A stretch of DNA of 64,000 bases from Nannocystis punicea (GTDB taxonomy: Bacteria > Myxococcota_A > Polyangia > Nannocystales > Nannocystaceae), in assembly GCF_026965555.1 (NCBI RefSeq), contig NZ_CP114040.1, positions 7,254,001 to 7,318,000 on the forward strand, read 5' to 3'. Positions 58,901 through 64,000 of the stretch are shown here, in pieces (the first letter of the stretch is position 1; each line of letters starts with the position of its first letter). The notes under the pieces are model-generated. The model was not told the DNA's origin and did no database searches. It was given only the letters and a program-made list of their open reading frames with translations. Made by a program: the position numbers and the translations under genes.

Positions 58901-61751
58901 GGTCGGTGTTGAGGGCCGGCGCGAACAGCACCGCGAGGATGCCGAGGGCGGCGCGCATGTCCGGCTCGGTGAGCGGGGGCAGATCGATGAGGTCCTCGAT
59001 CCGCCGCCCCCCGACCTCGTCCCAGAGCGACTGCAGCTCGCGGCGCACCTCGGCCCGCGTCGGATGGGCCGACAGCTGGACGCCGAGCAGCCGCAGGCCG
59101 TCGATCCCGCGCTCCACCGCCGTGCTCAGCTCCTGCCGGCTCGTGAACAGGTCGACCTCCACCCGCCGGATCTCCGCCCGCTCGCGCCGGGTCTGCGCGT
59201 GCTCGAACAGCGCCGCGAATTGCGACTCCGACGCGTCGAAGTGGCCCTGCAAGTACTCGCATTCGGCCCGCCCGAACCCGAGCGAGAAGGCCAGCGAGTG
59301 CCGGGCCTCCCACACGTCGGGGCCGAGCAATCCGATCCCGGCCGAGAAGTACCGCGTCGCCGCGGCGTAGGCGGTCGAGGCCTTCGCCTTGCGCCCGGCC
59401 GCCAGGTGCAGCTCGGCGACCCGCACCTTCTCGTCCGCCCGCGCGAGCAGGTGCCCGCCCTGCTCGAAGTGGCTCGCCACCTCGAACACCCGCGCGTCCA
59501 GCTCCTCGCGCGACAGGCGGGCCAGCAACAGGCGACCGATCCGCAGGTGGACCTCCGCCTGCGCCTCCGCCGGGATGAGGGAGAACGCCGCCTCCTGCAC
59601 GCGGTCGTGCGCGAACCTGTAGGCGTCGCCGTCGCGGAGCACCAGGCCCGAGCGGACCGCCGGACCCAGGTCCTGGTGCAGCTCCTCCTCGGGCCGGTCG
59701 GCGAGCGCCGCGAGCAGGCCGACCTCGGTGACGCCGCCGAGGCAGGCGGCGAGCTTGAGGGCCTCCCGCGCCGGTGTGGCCAATCGCCGCAAGGTCCGCA
59801 CCATCAATTCGGCGACGTTGTTGGTCGACGCCTTGACGCGGATCCGCGGGATGTCCGCCGACCACCGCCCGGACGACACGTCGAGCGCGACGAGCCCCTC
59901 CTGGTGGAGCATGCTCAGGAACTGCAGGGCGAAGAACGGGTTGCCCGCGGTCTTGTCGTGGACGAGCCGGGCGAGCTGCCGCGCGTCCTGGACGCGGCCG
60001 CCGAAGGTCGCGGTCACGAGCGCCTCGACGTGCTCCTCGGACAGCGGCGCGAGCACGATGTCGCGGACCGACACCCCCGCCCTGCGCACCCGCGCGAGCG
60101 CCGACATCAACGGATGCGCCGCGCCCACCTCGTTGTCGCGGTACGCCCCGATCCACAAAAAGTGGTGGACGTCGGGGTGCGTGACCAGGTGAGCGAGCAA
60201 TTCGAGGCTGGCGGGGTCCACCCATTGCAGGTCGTCGAGGAACAGCGCCACCGGGTGCTCGCGGGCCGCGAACACCCCGAGGAATTGACGAAACACCAGA
60301 TGGAAGCGGCTCTGCGTCTCCGAGCCCGACAGCTCCGACACCGGCGGCTGCTCGCCGACGATGAGCGCCAGCTCGGGGATGACGTCGACGATCAGGCGCG
60401 CGTTGAGCCCGAGCGCCGCGGTCAGCCGCCCGCGCCACTCGGCGACCCGCGCCTCCGGCTCGGCCAGGATGTCGCGGACGAGCGCGCGGAACGCCTGCGA
60501 AATGGTGGCATAGGGGATCCCGCGCTGGTATTGATCGAACTTGCCGGAGAGGAAGAAGCCGCGCGCCTGGACGATCGGCCGCTGGAGCTTGTGGACCAGC
60601 GACGACTTGCCGACCCCCGAATAGCCGGACACCGCGACCACGCCCGGCGCGCCGGTCTCGACCACCGCGTCGAGGGCGGAGAGCAGCGCGGTCAGCTCGC
60701 GCTCGCGGCCGTAGAGCTCCTGCGGCACGCAGGGCCGCTCCGACAGGTCGTCCTCGCCGAGCGGAAACGACTCGATCCGGCCGCGGGTGCGCCAGGCCGC
60801 CAGGCACCGCTCGAGGTCGCAGCGGAGGCCCCGCGCGCTCTGGTAGCGGTCCTCCGCGACCTTGGCGAGCAGCTTGAGCACGATCGCCGAGAGCACCGCC
60901 GGCACCGACGGTCGCAACGATGCCGGCGGCGTGACGCGCCGCGCCACGTGACAGTGGATCCATTCGAGCGGGTCGCTGGCGCGAAACGGCAGGCGCCCGG
61001 TGAGCATGCGATAGAACGTGACGCCCAGCGAGTAGAGGTCGGTCCGGCAGTCGAGCGGGCGGTTCATCCGCCCGGTCTGCTCCGGCGACATGTACGGCAG
61101 CGAGCCCGCGTGGAACCACGGGGTCTCCGCGCTCCTCGGGTCGCGCTGCCGCTTCGAGGCGGCGCCGAGGTTGGCCAGCTTGACCTCGCTGCGGACGGGG
61201 TCGACGACGATGTTGTCCGGCTTGAGATCGCTGTGGACCAGGTCGCGCCGGTGGAGCTCCTCGACCGCGGCGGCGATGCCGATCGCCAGCGCGAGGAAGC
61301 GATCGATCGGCAGCGGCGTCGTGGTCAGCAGCTGCTCGAGGAACGTGCCGTCGAAATGCTCGAGCACCAGCGCGGGCATACCGCGATATGTGTCGAGCGC
61401 GAGCGGCTTGACCGTCCCCGGGATGTCGAGCGATCGCCCGAGCTCGTACTCCGCCCGCAATCGCTCGACCTCCCGCGCCGGACGCAGCCGCGGGTCCAGC
61501 GTCTTGATGACGACCGCGCGGTTGTCCTCCACCCGAATCGCGCGGTAGACGCCCGCGCCGGGGCTCTGACACAGCAGCCCGGTGGCGCGGTACTTGGCTG
61601 GGTCCGCTGTCCCTGCGTCGCCCACCGGATAACCGTGGCGTGCCCCACGGGCGAAATCCAAAAGGGTTGTCGTCCCCTCGGCTGCGCTCGGGCAGGCTCC
61701 TGCTACGGGTTTTTCCGCGTTCGTCCGCGTCACGCGCCGAACACGGAACAC
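55920..61751 (-). CDS. Giant hybrid signalling protein: Ser/Thr kinase-like, AAA ATPase, two GAF domains and histidine kinase (1943 aa)
   Basis: Order of domains: kinase-like (residues about 52-320), with Lys 73 in VVIKTLD and HSDLKPDN (173-180), but the usual DFG is replaced by NLG (194-196), so phosphotransfer is doubtful. AAA/STAND ATPase with Walker A GYSGVGKSS (376-384) and Walker B FLDDLQWVD (504-512). A long helical TPR-like region (about 680-1240). GAF modules (about 1290-1450 and 1500-1670). Histidine kinase with SVASHELRTPM, His 1715, N-box NILSNAAKF (near 1832), G1 DHGIGID and G2 GLGLGLYIARR. This is a known hybrid family in myxobacteria and cyanobacteria. The start is uncertain; a GTG 42 codons further in is possible. 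Co-translated with a receiver. Confidence 0.9.
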   Translation of the reverse strand: MFRVRRVTRTNAEKPVAGACPSAAEGTTTLLDFARGARHGYPVGDAGTADPAKYRATGLLCQSPGAGVYRAIRVEDNRAVVIKTLDPRLRPAREVERLRAEYELGRSLDIPGTVKPLALDTYRGMPALVLEHFDGTFLEQLLTTTPLPIDRFLALAIGIAAAVEELHRRDLVHSDLKPDNIVVDPVRSEVKLANLGAASKRQRDPRSAETPWFHAGSLPYMSPEQTGRMNRPLDCRTDLYSLGVTFYRMLTGRLPFRASDPLEWIHCHVARRVTPPASLRPSVPAVLSAIVLKLLAKVAEDRYQSARGLRCDLERCLAAWRTRGRIESFPLGEDDLSERPCVPQELYGRERELTALLSALDAVVETGAPGVVAVSGYSGVGKSSLVHKLQRPIVQARGFFLSGKFDQYQRGIPYATISQAFRALVRDILAEPEARVAEWRGRLTAALGLNARLIVDVIPELALIVGEQPPVSELSGSETQSRFHLVFRQFLGVFAAREHPVALFLDDLQWVDPASLELLAHLVTHPDVHHFLWIGAYRDNEVGAAHPLMSALARVRRAGVSVRDIVLAPLSEEHVEALVTATFGGRVQDARQLARLVHDKTAGNPFFALQFLSMLHQEGLVALDVSSGRWSADIPRIRVKASTNNVAELMVRTLRRLATPAREALKLAACLGGVTEVGLLAALADRPEEELHQDLGPAVRSGLVLRDGDAYRFAHDRVQEAAFSLIPAEAQAEVHLRIGRLLLARLSREELDARVFEVASHFEQGGHLLARADEKVRVAELHLAAGRKAKASTAYAAATRYFSAGIGLLGPDVWEARHSLAFSLGFGRAECEYLQGHFDASESQFAALFEHAQTRRERAEIRRVEVDLFTSRQELSTAVERGIDGLRLLGVQLSAHPTRAEVRRELQSLWDEVGGRRIEDLIDLPPLTEPDMRAALGILAVLFAPALNTDPELPFLCYCRMVEISLRHGNGEGSALGYAYFGMVLGPQFGRYREGYQFGKLGYDLAERRGLIAHRAKLHCIFGDCICFWTRHLRGALRYLEVAFQAALQTGDLTFACYCCNHYVADLLVLGEPLDQIERETESRLEFTRNANFAGSSEVLVGILRLVRNLQGRTESFSSFSEAGFDDAAYQAKMDESPWTVVKCWYYIMKLQARFLSGDYVAALAAGDRAAPILWCSLAHIQEPEYWYYYALALAADVSHAPPERQLEALGVLARHQAKLAEWAATCPENFSHKHALVSAEIARLEGRERDALHNYDRAIRGAREHGFGQNQAIADELLARYYRDRGLLMLAETHLRAARAGYVQWGAHGKVRQLDELEPRLSEGRALAGDEADAVTADRIDLLAVTKASQSISSEIVQEKLLRRLLGVVLEQSGANTAHLIRIRGGEWSLEASATLDESGMRADLQRRGAEALARLVPTSIVQYVHRTGERVLLDDARADPGRFGLDEYVRTVHPRSLLCVPIRRRGAVQDVLYLENSLVTSAFRSEQLTVLELLASQAAISLENATLLAQEQAARQAAEEDHRRAAFLGDASKLLGESLDYEEVLHRLADLCVRTFADWCAIDIVEDGEIRRLTSRPPDPTKAALLEELRTRYPPRMDSNHPSAHVIRTGTPLRVDMSDDYVARYTVDEGHARLLRALVAEAGIVAPLLAGSRILGAITLASWRPGFRYVAADLDLLVELARRAGIAIDNARLYLQAQAALRLRDEFLSVASHELRTPMTSLTLALQTIVKAAPGGKPLDPQIAGKLLDLAIRQSGRMNRLIGDLLDVSRIETWQLALTLAEVELTALVREVVARFQPDLARSGSSVSIAAEGPVVGRWDRSRLEQVVSNILSNAAKFGAGAPIEIAVGRADDLARVTITDHGIGIDPARLTRIFDRFERGVSAQNYGGLGLGLYIARRIVEGHCGSIRVTSTPGAGSTFTVELPCPRPTPAETHDGGCSS

Positions 61752-61812
61752 CGCGGGCGAGCCGGTCGCTTCATGGCGAGGCGCGCGCCGCTCGCCGCGA
61801 CGTCCCCGGCGC

Positions 61813-62772
61813 TCATTCGCGGGCGCCGAACGCGTATGTCATCACCAGATTGGCCCAGCAATCTTCACTGCCGTGATTGACGTACGAATGCGGCACGTCG
61901 GCGACGAACGAGATCGCGTCGCCCTTGGCCAGCTCGTACCGCTCGCCGCCGATCTCGAGCTCGAGGCGACCCGCGGTGACGATCAGGATCTCCTTGGTGC
62001 CCGGCCGATGCGCCTCGGCGTCCTCGCGGCTGTGGGCGGCGAAGAACAGCTCGTAGAATTCGGCGGGGGTCTGCTCGTTGAGCGGATACAGGGCGCGCGA
62101 CGAGAAGCGGCCGTCGGGGCTGACGAGCCGCCGCGCCTCGGCGCCGCGCATCACGCGAGTGATCGCCCGCTGCGGGCTGCTGAGCAGCGCGGAGAACGGC
62201 ACGTCGAAGGCCTGGGCGATCTTCCACACCACGCCGACCGACGGCGAGACGCGGCCGTTCTCGATCTGCCCGAGCAGCGAGCGACCGAGGCCGGTCTGGC
62301 GCGCGAGCACGTCGAGCGAGAGGCCCTTGCGCGCCCGCAGCTCGCGCAGGTTGGCGCCGACGATCGCGTCGAGCGTCGGCTCGGGCACGCCGCAGCTCGA
62401 GCCCGCGTCGCCGTCTTCGGGCTCGTCCGCGGCCGCCGCGGGCTCGCGCGCCGGCGCCGGCGACCGCTCGATCGGCAGGCCCGCGTCGGCCCACGCGCTC
62501 GTCCCGCCGTCGAGCGAGTACACCTCGACGAGCCCCGCCTGCTCCGCCAGCTTCGCCGCGGTCAGGCTGCGCATGCCCCGGGCGCACACGAACAGCACGC
62601 GCTCGCCGCGGACCTTGTCGCGCGGCGCGTCGCGCAGCTCGGCCAGCGGCACCGAGCGCGCCCCGGGCACGTGACCCGAGACCCACTCGTCGGGCTCGCG
62701 GACATCGACGATGTCGAGGTCGCCAGCGGCGACGAGGGGCTCGGCGTCTCGGGGGGTCAGGATGCGCGGCAC
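61813..62772 (-). CDS. Rhodanese-XRE-cupin fusion regulator (319 aa)
   Basis: Residues 1-105 are a rhodanese domain with VDVREPDEWVSGHVPGA and active-site loop CARGMRS (Cys 63), which takes up sulfane sulfur. After an acidic linker, residues about 133-190 are an XRE-type helix-turn-helix (IVGANLRELRARKGLSLDVL, QTGLGRSLLGQIENGRVSPS). The C-terminal 100 residues are a cupin_2 domain (LIVTAGRLELEIGGERYELA, GDAISFVADVPHSY). XRE-cupin regulators are common; a rhodanese fused in front is not. It directly follows sufS with a 4-bp gap, so it probably senses sulfur or persulfide and controls cysteine desulfuration; this is inference. No signal peptide. Confidence 0.88.
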   Translation of the reverse strand: MPRILTPRDAEPLVAAGDLDIVDVREPDEWVSGHVPGARSVPLAELRDAPRDKVRGERVLFVCARGMRSLTAAKLAEQAGLVEVYSLDGGTSAWADAGLPIERSPAPAREPAAAADEPEDGDAGSSCGVPEPTLDAIVGANLRELRARKGLSLDVLARQTGLGRSLLGQIENGRVSPSVGVVWKIAQAFDVPFSALLSSPQRAITRVMRGAEARRLVSPDGRFSSRALYPLNEQTPAEFYELFFAAHSREDAEAHRPGTKEILIVTAGRLELEIGGERYELAKGDAISFVADVPHSYVNHGSEDCWANLVMTYAFGARE

Positions 62773-62776
62773 CGCC

Positions 62777-64000
62777 TCATTGTAGCGCAGCGGGCTGGCC
62801 GGGCCGACCGGACTGCAAGCGCCGGAGGGCGGCGACCAGCGCGTCGATGTCCTCGCAGGTGTTGTAGGGCGCCAGCGAGGCGCGCACCGTGGCCTCGACC
62901 CCGAAGCGGCGGAGGATCGGCTGCGCGCAGTGGTGGCCCGAGCGGACCGCGATCCCCTCGCGGTCGAGCAGGCCGCCGACCTCCTCCGTCTTCTGCCCGG
63001 CCAGCACGAACGACAGCACCCCGGCCTTGCCCGGCGCGGTGCCGATCATCGTCAGCCCCGGCACCGTCGCCAGTCGCTCGGTCGCGTAGACCAGCAGGTC
63101 GTGCTCGTGGCGCGCGACGTTGTCGAGGCCGACGGCGACGAGCCACTCGAGCGCGGCGCCGAGCCCGACGGCGTCGGCGATGTTGCCGGTGCCCGCCTCG
63201 AAGCGCGCCGGCGCCGGGTGATACGTGGTCCGCTCGAAGGTCACGTCCTGGATCATGTTGCCGCCGCCTTGCCACGGCGGCATCGCGTCGAGCAGCGCCT
63301 GCTTGCCGAACACCACGCCGATGCCGGTCGGCCCGAACACCTTGTGGCCGGAGAACACGTAGAAGTCGCAGTCCAGCTGTTGCACGTCGACGGCCATGTG
63401 CGAGACCGCCTGGGCCCCGTCGAGCAGGACCACCGCGCCGTGCCGGTGCGCCATCTCGATCATCGCCCGCGCCGGCGTCACCGTCCCGAGCGCGTTCGAC
63501 ACCTGCGGCAGCGCGACCAGCCGCGTCCGCGGGTTCAGCAGCTTCTCGTACTCCTCGAGGACGATCTGGCCGGTGTCGTCGACCGGCGCGACCCGCAGCC
63601 GCGCCCCTCGCTCGGCGCACAGCAGCTGCCACGGCACGATGTTGGCGTGGTGCTCGAGCCAGGTGATCACGACCTCGTCGCCGGCGCCGACGTTGCGCCG
63701 GCCCCAGCTCTGCGCCACCAGGTTGATGCCCTCGGACGCGCCGCGCACGAACACGACCTCGCGCGTCGACGACGCGTGGAGGAACCGCCGCACCGACTCG
63801 CGCGCGCTCTCGTAGGCGTCGGTCGCCCGCGCCGCGAGCGTGTGCGCCGCGCGGTGGATGTTCGAGTTCTCGCGCTCGTAGAAGCGCGCCAGGCGATCGA
63901 TCACCGCCTGCGGCTTCTGCGTGGTCGCGGCGTTGTCGAGCCACACCAGCGGCTTGCCGTGGACCCGCTCCTGCAGGAGCGGGAACTCGCGGCGCAGCGC
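62777..64000 (-). CDS. sufS: SufS-type cysteine desulfurase (5' end outside window)
   Basis: PLP-dependent enzyme that removes sulfur from cysteine for iron-sulfur cluster assembly. Motifs: LDNAATTQKPQAVIDRLARF near the start, THHANIVPWQ-like (EHHANIVPWQLL), the PLP lysine in FSGHKVFGPTG, and the active-site Cys in RSGHHCAQPIL, all as in group II (SufS/CsdA) desulfurases. The frame runs to the window edge and reads ALRREFPLLQERVHGKPLVWLD, so the first about 10-15 residues lie beyond. The stop is four bases from the following regulator gene, and other suf genes may be upstream of the edge. Confidence 0.92.
   Translation of the reverse strand, partial: ALRREFPLLQERVHGKPLVWLDNAATTQKPQAVIDRLARFYERENSNIHRAAHTLAARATDAYESARESVRRFLHASSTREVVFVRGASEGINLVAQSWGRRNVGAGDEVVITWLEHHANIVPWQLLCAERGARLRVAPVDDTGQIVLEEYEKLLNPRTRLVALPQVSNALGTVTPARAMIEMAHRHGAVVLLDGAQAVSHMAVDVQQLDCDFYVFSGHKVFGPTGIGVVFGKQALLDAMPPWQGGGNMIQDVTFERTTYHPAPARFEAGTGNIADAVGLGAALEWLVAVGLDNVARHEHDLLVYATERLATVPGLTMIGTAPGKAGVLSFVLAGQKTEEVGGLLDREGIAVRSGHHCAQPILRRFGVEATVRASLAPYNTCEDIDALVAALRRLQSGRPGQPAALQ

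Noticed and set aside
57108..61880. Very long plus-strand open frame opposite the hybrid kinase
   Set aside because: It is an antisense frame made open by the high G+C; the composition is Arg/Gln/Leu-biased and no domain pattern appears, whereas the minus strand has clear domains.

Overview
The window is about 70 percent G+C and reads as chromosomal DNA of a myxobacterium, most likely from the Nannocystis group (inference). The signs are many secreted lipoproteins with Thr/Gly/Ser-rich linkers just after the lipobox Cys, two proteins ending in a MYXO-CTERM-type sorting tail (Cys motif, hydrophobic helix, Arg cluster), FG-GAP/VCBS, Kelch, EGF-like and PQQ-like surface proteins, and a giant Ser/Thr kinase-AAA-GAF-histidine kinase hybrid. 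No rRNA, tRNA, CRISPR array or intact mobile element was found.

Layout. 1-3.2 kb: end of an exported-protein gene, a Tat-exported DUF1501-like protein, a frameshifted lipoprotein and a small Cys-rich lipoprotein. 3.3-7.3 kb: divergent AraC-type and SARP/BTAD-ATPase regulators, then a small membrane protein. 7.6-13.2 kb: a 1022-residue FG-GAP lipoprotein translationally coupled to a HEVVH metalloprotease lipoprotein, then a convergent ferritin-like gene with a Fur-box-like dyad about 200 bp upstream. 13.5-20.5 kb: a hypothetical protein, an SGNH hydrolase lipoprotein, a protein with a histone-H1-like AASKK tail, an aldo/keto reductase and a phosphoribosyltransferase-like protein. 20.8-34 kb: LysR/SDR divergent pair, Kelch protein, an internally duplicated lipoprotein, small lipoproteins, MFS transporter, VOC protein, old yellow enzyme, an IS3-type transposase remnant and a DHFR/RibD-like reductase. 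34-39.7 kb: MYXO-CTERM protein, small lipoprotein, bactofilin-like protein, EGF/FG-GAP lipoprotein, an integrase remnant and a YceI-like protein. 39.8-44.5 kb: a BlaI/BlaR1-like repressor-metalloprotease operon with its operator and terminator, then a pseudokinase/TPR protein coupled to a small membrane protein. 44.7-50.1 kb: four Thr-rich-linker lipoproteins separated by a 115-bp tandem duplication and a three-copy array of about 70-bp double-hairpin repeats. 50.3-55.5 kb: a small lower-GC gene, a DUF4241-like protein, a second MYXO-CTERM protein, a PQQ-type beta-propeller and a short beta-rich protein. 55.5-64 kb: kinase/sensor giant with a coupled response regulator, and a sufS operon carrying a rhodanese-XRE-cupin fusion regulator.

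How the genes relate. Most are single transcription units. The clear co-expressed sets are the FG-GAP/metalloprotease pair (ATGA overlap), blaI-blaR1 (overlap, operator, terminator), the small membrane protein/pseudokinase pair (ATGA overlap), hybrid kinase/receiver (GTGA overlap) and sufS/regulator (4-bp gap). Envelope proteins dominate. A loose set of redox and detoxification enzymes (AKR, SDR, OYE, VOC, DHFR-like) lies at 18-34 kb.

The best candidates for something new are the BlaR1-like sensor, which carries an Asp tract and charged stalk instead of a beta-lactam sensor domain, the rhodanese-XRE-cupin regulator beside sufS, the pseudokinase membrane pair, and three kinds of unexplained intergenic DNA: the 70-bp double-hairpin array, the 115-bp duplication and recurrent CATG-rich hairpin islands.
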